From assembly GCA_965153455.1 (NCBI GenBank), contig OZ234497.1, positions 19,709,872 through 19,773,871 of the forward strand: a DNA stretch of 64,000 nt. The letters run 5' to 3'. Below are positions 49,951 to 60,183 of this stretch, one piece after another; position 1 is the first letter of the stretch; the number at the start of each line of letters is the position of its first letter. This stretch comes from Sphagnum compactum (lineage: Eukaryota; Bryophyta; Sphagnopsida; Sphagnales). The notes below the pieces were generated by a model. That model searched no databases, was not told the origin of the DNA, and saw only the letters and a list, made by a program, of their open reading frames with translations. The translations under genes and the position numbers were made by a program.

Positions 49951-51540
49951 GTGATGTCAATCCCACCTATTTCATGTGGGCTTGGGACCAAGTCCATTAG
50001 GCCATTAAACATTATGCATAGTGCATTTAATGTTAATTTTTCCATCCATTTACATATCCTTGATCCCTTGATATTTCAAACTTTGTCTAAAGTGAACTTA
50101 ACCCTAAAATGACTTTTCTTTCAATGATAGATTTTCTATTTTGATGGTCATGAGCTTTTTAAGTTCTAGTGTAAAGGGAGCCTTAAAACAAAAGAATATG
50201 ATAATACCTTTACAAATTCATCATCTTCTTGTCAATTGTCTTTTTCAGTTTTTCACTTCAACAATAAAAATAAGAATTAAGAAAAATTATGGCATTTACA
50301 AAGACATAGCCGTATAAACCTGGAATATATGTACAGTAGACAACAATAGAATTTCTAGAACTTCCAGCATTGTGAACAGCTAATTTTGAAAAAGGAAAAC
50401 AGCATTTACTGAAAATAATTTAATTATTGCCCAAATGGTAAAGGTACTAGCTGGGTAATATACTTAGGTCTATACATTTTTTCAGACCTTTCAAAACAGA
50501 ACCATTTTCAAACTTTAGTACAAAGAAGTGGCTCCATATTCCAAAGAAGAAGGACATGGAATCCAAGGATGAAGTTTTTGGACCCTTGAGGATCTACTCC
50601 TGATCAAGAACTGACACTAATTTAATTACATGATTTTGTCAGCTTACAAATGTACAATAAATTTATTGTTTCTTGATTAAACAGAAAACCACTGTCAAAT
50701 TAAAAAGTATCACTTTGCATGTGTCATTATTTGGCAACTCGAGCCCTCCATCTCTAAGTCAGTTTGATCTGCAAATAAGTTTGTTGCCATGATGTGGTTG
50801 AAGGTGGAAAAGCGAGCGAGAGACATGAGAGTTGACGACTACAATTGTGATCAGATAGATCATCAGTCTGCATGCAGCACTTGAGCTTGGAAAACGTCAA
50901 ATTAGCCATGGATCCTAAATGCAAGGTAGTACAAAAGTAAACTTGTTGCTGCATTTCTTTTTCCACTGTCTGCCCCGGGGTTTCATTGAACGATTTTTGT
51001 GATGTAGCCAAAGTGGTGATCATTCACAAAATAATTTAGTCAAATTTGGCTACATACTACATATGAAAGTAGGGAAAAAAAAAAGAGGCCTTCTATATTC
51101 TTGACTACCTACTGGAACTTAATATCCTAAAATCTGGCGATTTGAAACAAACATTCTTCAAAATCTGGCGAAATTGGGTCATTCTTTTTCCATCAAAAAT
51201 CCCGTATAGGTCGATATTATATTTTTCAGGTCGAAACTTGGCAAAATTTCGCCAGTAAAAGAAACATTGGGACTCTGCCCTTAGCCTGATTCATAATATT
51301 TTTGTAAAAGATATCCGTGATCCTACCTTATCCTCAATCTAGCTAGCATGAGCTCACCTACTCACTGTATGAGTACTGAGCTGCTGGTAGTTCACCATAA
51401 AGATGCCATGTCATTCGTAAGGCAGCAGCTGTGCCTTTGCAGATGGATCGAGTACTACAGTACTCAAAAGATGAAGGGCTCGAGTTGCCATATGATGACG
51501 ATGCAAAGTGGTACTTTCTAAATTGACGGTGGTTTTTTAC
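49951..51540. other. Intergenic DNA
   Basis: No supportable gene. An 89-codon frame on the - strand (50,754-51,023) has no recognised domain. 51.0-51.26 kb shares blocks with 10.3-10.68 kb and is an old dispersed repeat. Confidence 0.3.
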
Positions 51541-52025
51541 TTAATTAAGAACGAATAATATCACGTGAGCTGATAGAATCATCCAATTAAATTAATGTCA
51601 GTTCTTGATCAGCGGATTTTCAAGCGCACCAAAATTGCAACCTCCGTCCATGTCCTTGTTCTTTGGTATATTATGAAGGTAGTGATAAAATTGCATGAGT
51701 CCATTTTTACAGACCATCAAGGGTCAATATATATACACATCAAAGGTCACTGTCTTGGGAGCTGCCTTGGGAGCTGCTGGAGCTTCTCAATAAAATAGAA
51801 ACTATTACTTAACTAATGGTGATTACAACTACAGCACGTCAGTGACTGCTACTACTAGATTGGTGACTGACAGTATTGACGATGTGTTTATCGGGTCGAT
51901 GATTGCTAGTGCGAATTCATCAGCTAAGATGGTAACAAAAATTGAATTAAGCTAAGATCAAATCATAGTAACAAATTTACCAGCTTCTAGAAGAAAGTTC
52001 AACTAGGAGCATAATAATTTCAACA
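51541..52025 (-). mobile_element. Likely copia 3' LTR (downstream edge uncertain)
   Basis: Directly after the polymerase relic, read on the - strand, a purine tract (GCGAAAGGAGG) is followed by TGTTGAAATTATTATGC. A polypurine tract followed by TGTTG is the usual Ty1/copia junction. A TATATATA-containing promoter-like stretch lies near 51,727-51,736. I cannot fix the far edge of the LTR, so 51,541 is nominal. Confidence 0.45.
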
Positions 52026-52089
52026 CCTCCTTTCGCACCTAGTCAATCTCTTATTAATTATTTTTCAAGTTATTAGATTTTAAAGGTAC

Positions 52090-52560
52090 TAAGTGAAACT
52101 ATTTTTATTTGTTTTCTAAGTTGTTCAAATTTCACTTTACCAAGAGGCTTAGTGATAATATTTGCAAGTTGATTGTCTCATCTTACATGAGTAAGATCTT
52201 TGTATCCAAGTTCTACTTGCTCGTGTACATAATGGTAATGTACTTCAACATGTTTGGTGCGAACGTGTAGTATTAGATTCTTGGCAATTTTGAGACTATT
52301 CATGTTGTCACATCACAAAGTTGTGTGTTCAACTCTGTTCAAAATCTTCAATTGTGTCACAAGATTTTTTAACCATGCAAAATCCTTTGCTCTTTGTGCC
52401 ACAAATCTATACTTCACTTCTATAAAGCTCGAAGCAACCATTGGTTATCGCATACTGCTTATCCTACCCTCCTTTTCAAAAGAGTATGCCATAATCTATT
52501 GTACCTTTTAGGTACCAACTCACTCGTTTGGTTGCCTCCAAATGAGGTACTATGGTTTGG
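52090..52560 (-). pseudogene. Ty1/copia reverse transcriptase-RNase H relic
   Basis: On the - strand, H-L-E-A-T-K-R-V-S-W-Y-L-K-G-T and C-D-N-M-N-S-L-K-I-A-K-N, then R-T-K-H-V-E-V-H-Y-H, D-N-Q-L-A-N-I-I-T-K-P-L are the hallmarks of the C-terminal RNase H part of Ty1/copia Pol. There are at least three stops and two frame changes. Gag, protease, integrase and most of the reverse transcriptase are absent, so this is a dead 3' fragment. Confidence 0.85.
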
Positions 52561-54069
52561 TCTTAAAATGATTTAAAACACCTATTGAAAAAAAGATATA
52601 TGGCCTAGAGTTTGTAAAGTAAAAGAATTTTCTTACCATTTTTTGATACAAGTACGAATGTATTTTTGTTACTCCCATGTCATTCAAAAGTTTAATGTTC
52701 TCGTTATTAACACGATTTTCTATATGCCCATTAGTTCCTTACTTCCCAACTTCTTTGATTACAAATTTTGAAACAACAAATACATTTGAAATCTTAAAAT
52801 CTATGTACAATCCTACAAGATGCACTTGTTTTGCTACAGTTTCAAGAAATCAGAATTGACCAATAATCAGTTCATTTCCTCAAATAAAAGAAAAACAAAA
52901 ATGATTTCCAAGTTTGAAAAGTATAAAAGTGTTGATGCAAATCTCTTTTCCTAAATTCTAAACAAGTAAATACTAATCAATGTCAATAAGTAGTTCAACT
53001 TGTAGTGAAAATACAAAATTGTATTTAAAAATCAAAGTTTATACATTAAAGATTCAGAAAGTGACTATGGAACATAGATATCTAATGCCTCTCGTGTTTT
53101 GCCATCCTTCCTATATACTTTAAGTTTGAACTTTGAAATGCCTTGTGCAAATCACCTAAACAAATAATTAGTTAATAAAAATCCTTGTTCTAACCAACTA
53201 ATAGAAATTAAACGCATATTTAATTAATTTAAGACTTTACAAAAGTCTAAAAATCCAAACAATAACTTGACAATGTTATATTTATTCAAACTTTCATTAT
53301 AAATCACTTGGAGGACATCAGGATCAAAAGGAAAAGCTCAAAAAAAATGAACATTTACAAATATGTTTACAAATTAAACTTCAACAACACCATCGCAAGT
53401 TCATGTTAAAGAAAAATTTACATTAATCACATCAAAATTTTAACTAGTAAAACAAACTTTATTTTTAAAAATTGTAAATACAAATTCAATATGGTGGGCA
53501 ACCAGTTGTGAAAACAAATAACATTGATTTTTTAAGAATTTTGAAAAGAATCAATCCACTATTAATAAGGAAAACGTTTGTAAAAAGCTTAAATAGCTTA
53601 AACAATCTAAATTTGAAAAATAAATTGAAATATAATGTCAAATCCTTGTAAAATTAGAAGTCTTATTCTTGTCCATGGTCAAAAGTGTCACCACATTGGT
53701 AGCATCTCAAAATAAAAACTTGAATGACCAACATCGTTTTCTCCCTTTCAAAGTTACAAACATCATCTCGCAATTTGCAAACAATAATCCAAACCAATTA
53801 CAAACAAAAGTCAATACTAGCAAATGGAAACAAATACCAACTTAGAAAATTTGTAACAAAAAACTAATTTCCAAAATGAAATGATTCAAACTCCATACCT
53901 AAAAGGGGCTGGTTATTGTGAACATTGCCATTATCATTATCAATATACTAGACAAACCAATAATAATTTTCTGAAAACAAACTCAAAGAAGACTTAGAAT
54001 ATTTAACCATGCGGTCATAATGAACTCAAACTATTTCGACTAAAAGCAATTCAAACAATGGTGGTCACA
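52561..54069. other. AT-rich intergenic DNA
   Basis: No recognisable remainder of the copia element or other gene. Short frames only. Confidence 0.35.
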
Positions 54070-54589
54070 AACGTGATGTGAGGTCCAACCATTGCACCTT
54101 GTTCTTTGACAACATTTGTCCCCTAAATGATTCAAGAAAAAGACTAGTCCATTTAGGATTCTAAAGCACTTTGGTAGGTTCATCGTCAATCAGCAATGTT
54201 TGATCCTGCTTCCCATAAGGTAGTCTAGGACAAGCATAATACACTTGTTTCAAATCCTTCAAATAATAATGAAACCCAAGGGAAATTTGGCCAGATGTTT
54301 TGGAACATTGTTCACGTCCCCAAACGAAAATAAACCGTTCCAAAAAAGTTTTAGGCATGAACATGGGAAGAACTTCTAGCACGTCTCCTAGCTTCATACA
54401 AGACAAAATTACAATGTAAAAGTACTTGAAAACCTAAGAGACAAAATGCTCCGCTCCTATTTTCACTTCCATTTTTTTCTTATCAATATTTTTTCCAAAC
54501 ATTCGTGCATTCCCATGTTAAACAACAGAATGCGGGAAATAACACAACAGACCATTAACATTAAGAATTATCAATTTCTTGGGTCTATC
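54070..54589 (-). pseudogene. Second FCP1-like domain of the decayed gene
   Basis: From 54,589 the frame reads K-K-L-I-I-L-N-V-N-G-L-L-C-Y-F-P, where the phosphatase signature D-x-D has become N-x-N. It goes on with L-S-C-M-K-L-G-D-V-L-E-V-L-P, W-G-R-E-Q-C-S-K-T, Y-Y-L-K-D-L-K-Q-V-Y and Q-T-L-L-I-D-D-E-P-T-K. The last block is HAD motif III/IV (DD), followed by E-S-F-R-G-Q-M-L-S-K-N-K-V-Q-W-L-D-L. Stops: TAA after S-V-V, TAG after H-F-V-S, TAG after T-K-V-L and TGA after S-R-L. No frameshift is needed over ~170 codons. Confidence 0.75.
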
Positions 54590-54974
54590 AGTTTGCAAAC
54601 ATAGACATGAACTCATCATTGAAGTACATTTTGAAACCTTAAAATACAACAACGATAAGATGTGTCACTGCAAAAACATATGTGGTCCATCTAAATTTTT
54701 AAATATTAATAAATTAAAGAATTCAAGTGAGACTAACAAAACAAACACCTTATGGCCACCAAGTGATTATTAAAAATAAAACGAGAGAAGGCATTCAATG
54801 GATTGAAATTTTCAACTACATAATGAAAGAGAGCAAAAACATTGCATAAATTACATTAATTGGGGAAATTCATTAGAAAACAACATGCCACAAAAACATT
54901 TGATGGCTTCAAATTCAATTTAAACATATTATTTTAATCGACAAAATAATCAAAAATCAATGTTAAATTGTTAT

Positions 54975-55770
54975 GCTAAAAATAATAATAAATATATTAC
55001 ATTTTTTTTTAGTTTTTCTTTTGTACAATACATTGCATCACAACTATCACTATAATCTTCAAATAACATATTGTAATAAGGATCGCTCCAACTTATGCTT
55101 CTAATAGTCCCAAAAGGGTTATGGTTCACATAAATTTGAACACTAAACCCAAACAAGTGAAGGGAGACCAAGTAAGGAAGAATAGTGAAGAGGAAGTAAT
55201 CCCCATCACTACCCGCACCCTTAAACGATTCCAAAATATAACATTACACAAATCATTAAATATAGATTTATATGGGGTATCATCAACAAGCAAAGTGTTC
55301 TCGACATGGGTGTCGAGAAATTTTGAGAATAAAACATCAAGGTTCTTATGGAAAATTAGTTTCTTGGGATGACCAAGGAGAAAATGATCATTTTTCTAGC
55401 ATGACTCTTGTCCAAAAACCCCTAATGGATTCAAAGAAATATGTGTTTTTTCTTTAATTGCATCCAGATATTTGTCGATGTTGTAACATCATGGAATGAA
55501 CCAAATATAAACATTAAATTGAAATAAACAACTTGTTAGAAAATCTTTCAATCCAGTCCTGAGTGCAAGTGTAGAATTGGTCCACATTTGCGTACAAGAA
55601 CCCGAAGCCCGCTTTGCCACCAAAACCCCATTGAGGTCAAAAATGACATGCAAACGATTCACCTAAGTAAGAGGAGATCTCAGCAATTCGAATTGATTGT
55701 GAACACCCAAGTAGAAGGAACATTATCCAGACCAATTTTTGGAGGTGAAGAAACCACCATTACATCCCTG
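54975..55770 (-). pseudogene. First FCP1-like domain of the decayed gene
   Basis: R-L-H-V-I-F-D-L-N-G-V-L-V-A-K begins near 55,672: the first Asp of the D-x-D nucleophile motif is present, the second is Asn. Then come T-G-L-K-D-F-L, V-Y-I-W, N-I-D-K-Y-L-D-A-I-K-E-K, H-P-K-K-L-I-F-H-K-N-L and N-T-L-L-V-D-D-T-P-Y-K-S. After one frameshift near 55,232: E-S-F-K-G, F-T-I-L-P-Y-L and N-H-N-P-F-G-T-I-R. This is the whole fold of an FCP1/NIF domain, about 230 residues. Two in-frame stops and one frameshift make it dead. A preceding ~30-codon block starts after TTTGCAG. Confidence 0.8.
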
Positions 55771-56280
55771 CAAAGAACAAAAGCAATTTAAAACCATAAA
55801 AAAATGAAATATCCCACTTAAAACCTAAACTATAATTTTCACAAACAAATTCAAAATAAGAAAATGAAAATGATATTGAAAATTACAAAAGAATTACTCA
55901 CCTAGTCATCAGCTTTTTCAACGAACGATGGCAAACCAAATGAGCCATAATCTAGGCCCACGAGTTGACCATAGTCATTTCGACTTCCATGAATAAAATT
56001 GACACCCATTGAAAACCCAATAAACATCTCACGAATACCCTCAAAAGCAATAGACACCTCAATAACGAACGACTCAATATGATCTTATTTGTTCATTTTT
56101 CATTTGACGATTTGACAAGGATTGATTTGATCATCTGAATGCAAAAAAGGACAGTTAAAAGAGACCACAAAATTCAAGAACAGTAAATAAAACATGGATC
56201 TAATTGGGGAGAATTCTACAAAACCTTAAATGAAAATTAGAAAACCAAACTTTGGCTACGTGAAGGGAGGAAACAGTCAT

Positions 56281-56446
56281 CAACGCCTTGCGGTCGCTAG
56301 GCGTAGGAAAAAAGAATTGAAATCCTTTTGACCGTCAAGCAATTGAAGGTAGAAATTCACACAGACTTGTGAAATAGCAATCAAAGCCTAGCGATCACCG
56401 AGTGTACAATAAGATAAACAAATGCATGGCGGTCGCAAGGCTAGAA
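56281..56446. repeat. Minisatellite-like GC motifs inside the decayed gene
   Basis: GCCTTGCGGTCGCTAGGCG, GCCTAGCGATCACCGAG and GGCGGTCGCAAGGC resemble the palindromic core of the array at 60.2-61.2 kb, here as three scattered units about 60-85 bp apart. Confidence 0.5.
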
Positions 56447-56799
56447 AACCACAAAAACTCCTATGGTATTAACAATTTAAATGGAGGTTGGGAGCCCAAA
56501 ATAAAATGGACCTTAGGACTTGAAAATCTAGAAAATTCATTATCAAAACTATCACTCACAAGCACAGAGAAAAATAGATTTATTTTAAAAATTCACCACT
56601 CCCCATCAAAGAAAAAGAATTATAATCATTATTACATGTTTAGATCAATAAGGCAGTACATGAATGCATCAACATCATTTTTTATTTTTCTAATATGATT
56701 ATGTACATTAAATAATGCAATGATATAACACAACCAACCCATATTTCCCTATGTGTAAAAATTACAATAATTATGATTGGTTTTATAGTGGGTTCAAGG

Positions 56800-57277
56800 T
56801 ATCCAAAGGTTCGATATCTTACAATGCCTCACCAATACATTCTTTCTCTTGCCCATCACCTTCAACCTTCAAAGTAACATCAACAGATGATGCAATTGAA
56901 GTCTGAGGACTTAAAGAGTTCAAAGATGCCAACAAGTTTTCATCAACTTGCAAATTCACATTACTCAATTTAGCTTCGATGGCCTGAGTCTTTGATAGGG
57001 AATTTTTTTCTTCGCCTTCTTTTTTAAAGCCTTATTCCTAGCTATGGATAGTCTTATAGATCTTTTCTCCCTTCGGACAAAACCCAGTTTGCCATTGTCA
57101 ATCAGTGGCGGAGGAAGAGGAATTTCATTCATAGTCATGGCTTGTGAATCGTCTTCCCCTTTGTTCCCTCCAAAGCCATCCTCATCACTAACATCAATGT
57201 CAACAATTTACACACCTTTTGTGGTGCGGAAGACTTGATCATCCCCACCAGTTACAACATATTTTGTAGGAACATCT
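56800..57277 (-). pseudogene. Acidic/basic linker exon of the decayed gene
   Basis: After TTTTTAG| near 57,278 the frame reads D-V-P-T-K-Y-V-V-T-G-G-D-D-Q-V-F, a stop, V-D-I-D-V-S-D-E-D-G-F-G-G-N-K-G-E-D-D, then basic R-R-E-K-R-S-I-R-L-S-I-A-R-N-K-A-L-K-K-K-A-K-K. A frameshift in an A run leads to Q-A-I-E-A-K-L-S-N-V-N. It is probably a disordered linker with a nuclear-localisation-like basic patch, joining the N-terminal region to the phosphatase-like domains. Confidence 0.6.
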
Positions 57278-57702
57278 AAAAACATCTAAAAACACACAAA
57301 AGTAATGATCTCACAACAATTTCCATTGAGATCATAAGGGATAATCTCCAGAAATTTACATTTTGTTTCTTGCGTTTTGAACAAAAAATGATTTTACCAA
57401 TCTGAAAATAAACAAAATGTAGAATGAACAAAATTCAAAGAGATAGATAGACATAACAAGCAGACATATGTCATAATGCCTCCCCTAAAGATGCTAAGGC
57501 AAACCATGTCGTTACATATAATGGGCTCCAAAAAATTTGCAAGGGCCTCCAAGTAGATTTTTTTTTAATAAAATTGTCAATCCTCAGCAAAAGTGGACAC
57601 TACATTTTCAATGATCAATGGGAGTTTCTTACTGCTCAAAATATCAACTTGCACGAACTTCCCGGCCTTTTCAAAAAAAAGGTAGACATAATAAAACATG
57701 CC

Positions 57703-58575
57703 TAATTAATTCAAGTAAAGTTATAGCCCTTATCGAGAACTTTCCAATGGTATGTAGCACACCACCTGCATGCAAGGAAATCAGGGTGATTCCCGACTTT
57801 TAGTGGTTAGGAGTCAATTTGACAATTTGACTCCCGGCCTTCTTTTGGCCATAACTTATGTTTTAAGTACCCAAATGGGTCATGCAAGCCCATTTTAGAC
57901 ATCTACGTTTCAAGAGCTTTCCAGTGATATAAGTAACCTCTCAATCTAATGAGTTTTGACCCCTACAATCACGCTCTGAAAATTTGGAAATCCATTGGAA
58001 CTCCAACTCCCAAAGTGGAAGCTCACTTGGGAGTGCGAAGGTTCATTACCTCACGTTCTCCCACACTCCCACGACTTCACTCTTGGCTAGCACCTTCATA
58101 AGCCCTTGCCTTGGTCGTGAACCCAAGGCTAAGGTTGTGACACAAGATTAGAAATAAGGTGCATGCCAAGAATGAAACCCGGGAGTCACATTCATGCTCC
58201 CAGGAATGTGGGAGAGTGTGGGAAAGTGTGAGGGAATGAACCTCCACGCTCCCAAGTGAGCTTCACTTTGGGAATTAAAGTCCCGATGGACTCCTGAATT
58301 TTCAAAAAGCGATTATAAAGGTCAAAACCCATTGGATTGAATATTTCCTTATATCATTAGAAATCTCTTGGAACATAGATGTCTACAATGGGCTCGCATG
58401 ACCCATTTGGGTACTTAAAACATGAGTTATGGTCAAAAGAAATGTCAGGGGTCAATTTGTCAATTTGACTCCTAACCATTAAAAGTCGAGAATCACCTTG
58501 CGTGCAGGTGGCGTGCCACATATCGTTGGAAAGCTCCCAACAAGGGGTACAACTTTGCATTAGACCTCATCTCAA
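57703..58575. mobile_element. Long inverted repeat, ~370-bp arms, 132-bp spacer
   Basis: Left arm 57,703-58,073 and right arm 58,206-58,575 are reverse complements. Matching blocks include TTTCCAAYGRTATGTRGCAC, CACCTGCRYGCAAGG, GGTCAATTTGTCAATTTGAC and CCCAAATGGGTCATGC, CCCAAAGTG...GCTCACTTGGGAG and TTCATTMCCTCAC. By eye the arms are 80-85% identical with few indels. RNA from either strand would fold into a ~370-bp hairpin. It lies between the second and third coding blocks of the decayed gene. No transposase found. Confidence 0.85.
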
Positions 58576-58999
58576 TCGGAGGTTTTCACATAAAGTTATG
58601 GGCCTCCAAAATCACGGGAGTCCCAATTTTAAGAATTTCGGGACTCCCACTTGAGAGTCTCGAGACAAAATGACATTTGGATGCTCGTCCCGTGGCCAGG
58701 CACAAAGTATACTATAAGGGGAAAGGTGGTGGCTTCCCCCAAGTCCGAGTCGTGGTGAGTCTTATGAGTCCGTGTTTGCCCGTGGTTTATCCGTGCACCA
58801 AAAGTGCTCCAACTTTACACTAACCAACTTGTTGTTTGGTTTGTGCAAGTCCGCATGAATAATTGAACCACTTGTCGCTCGTCCCAGTCCCATCTTGGAG
58901 CTCCAGCATGCCCCTCTACCCCCAAAACGTTGTGATCCAAGGAGTGTGCCCAATTCCTTTTCCTTCCGTTGCACCTTTGGACTTTTAGTTGAGTCCATC
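58576..58999. other. Flank of the inverted repeat
   Basis: Less AT-rich than the neighbourhood and unlike the coding blocks on either side. Probably part of the same insertion as the inverted repeat. The 75-95-codon frames on both strands carry no motif. Confidence 0.35.
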
Positions 59000-59202
59000 A
59001 AGGAGCAAGGGGGTGCGTCATCTTGTCCAAAATGTTGCAATTGTCCCATTCAACAAAAAAATTTCCCACATGTGGAAAACAAGGCATCATCTGTAATGTT
59101 GGGGTCCTCCGCCAACTCCTAAATTTCAAAAAAATGTTGCCAATAATGGAATAGATATTGTTGAAAATTTAAATGTTATAATATAACATAAAGAAGACTA
59201 AC

Positions 59203-60110
59203 CTTTCTAGCAGTAATCATGTGCTACCCACTAACTATCAAAAATTGAAAGTTTTGAATGTCCTCCCACTTCTTAAGATGAGGTGGAAGAATGTAGTTTA
59301 GCTTCTCTGGGTCCTTTGAAACGGCAAATATTGGGACCTTCATGTCAAATTTGTTGTACATAGTAATTCATGTCTTGACTTCATTTACATGGTCTTTGGA
59401 GAAAGGACAGTAAACAATCTTTGAAGGCGATTTCTTAAAACGATTGACAAATAGATTCACACCCTGGATCGGAGAGAAACCTAGGGGAATTGAATTTACA
59501 TACTCCTTGCCAATTGTTGTGTCTTTTATGTGGCACTCAATAGGGTTGAAGCCTTTAACCTCTTTGACCACTACAATTTTCCCCAATATTTTTTCATTTT
59601 TCTTAGCTTTTGTTTCCTCCTTCCATGGCCGCTTTGTAACTTGTTTTGCAATGGAGCTTTCAACCATTATTGTAATGTGTTGAAATCCTCCTTGGGAGTC
59701 TCTTGTGGTGTCCTCCTTCTCCAATTCAATGAGCTCCTTGAATTCGATCCACTTTTCAAGCACAACTTAGCATTAAGCTGTTTAATTTTCTTCACCTCAA
59801 ACCTTTTTTCTACGCTGGTTGCAACAAGTGCGTCATCAAGTTTTTTTACCAAGCACATAAGTCCAACTAGTTGTTTCTTGTGTGGATCCTTAAGAAACAA
59901 AATCACATCGTTCGACGATGGTGCCCATCATGCCATATTATGGAATGGGACCATGTTTTCTATTCCAATTTTTTCAAAATAGAATTCGAATGGTGGAACT
60001 TGACATTCCACCAACTTAATTGCCCATGTGTCAATTTTTTCGAAAGTTCCCAAATGCTAATTATTGCCTCCGAATGGTGGATGTGAGGCCCAAGATTTTT
60101 TCCCACCACC
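59203..60110 (-). pseudogene. N-terminal block of the decayed gene, ParB-like motif at its end
   Basis: About 300 codons, one frame with three stops (an in-frame TAG in N-N-*-H-L-G-T, TGA in H-N-M-A-*-W-A-P and TGA in V-K-T-*-I-T-M), plus one frameshift near 59,765 and a TAG in V-S-G-*-H. Readable text: K-I-D-T-W-A-I-K-L-V-E-C-Q-V-P-P-F, D-V-I-L-F-L-K-D-P-H-K-K-Q-L-V-G-L, G-F-N-P-I-E-C-H-I-K-D, L-G-F-S-P-I-Q-G-V-N, K-V-P-I-F-A-V-S-K-D-P-E-K-L and L-I-V-S-G-(Q)-H-M-I-T-A-R-K. The last part recalls the D/S-G-x-H-R-x-x-A end of ParB/sulfiredoxin-like folds, but this is weak. Family unknown. Confidence 0.55.
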
Positions 60111-60183
60111 TTCACAAACAAAAAAGGGATATATCTATAATGAATAAAAATTGTTTGTTAAATATTTCGTTTTTTTTTGCATG

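Larger units (their letters stand above)
54070..60110 (-). pseudogene. Decayed multi-exon gene: ParB-like(?) N-region plus two FCP1/NIF-like domains
   Basis: Coding-like blocks on one strand lie in one order: 59,203-60,110, about 59,000-59,118, 57,480-57,690, 56,800-57,277, about 55,905-56,100, 54,975-55,770 and 54,070-54,589. Several have clear splice borders (AGAAAG|GTTAGT at 59,203; AATTTAG|GAGTTG at 59,118; TTTGCAG|GGATG near 55,768). Each stays in frame for tens to hundreds of codons apart from scattered TGA/TAG and about four frameshifts, so selection once acted on it. FCP1/NIF-type domains belong to the HAD phosphatases that act on RNA polymerase II or related phosphoproteins, but both nucleophile motifs here are altered. 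The N-terminal part has no firm family. An inverted repeat interrupts it. It could be a dead host gene or a gene carried by a transposon. Confidence 0.75.
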
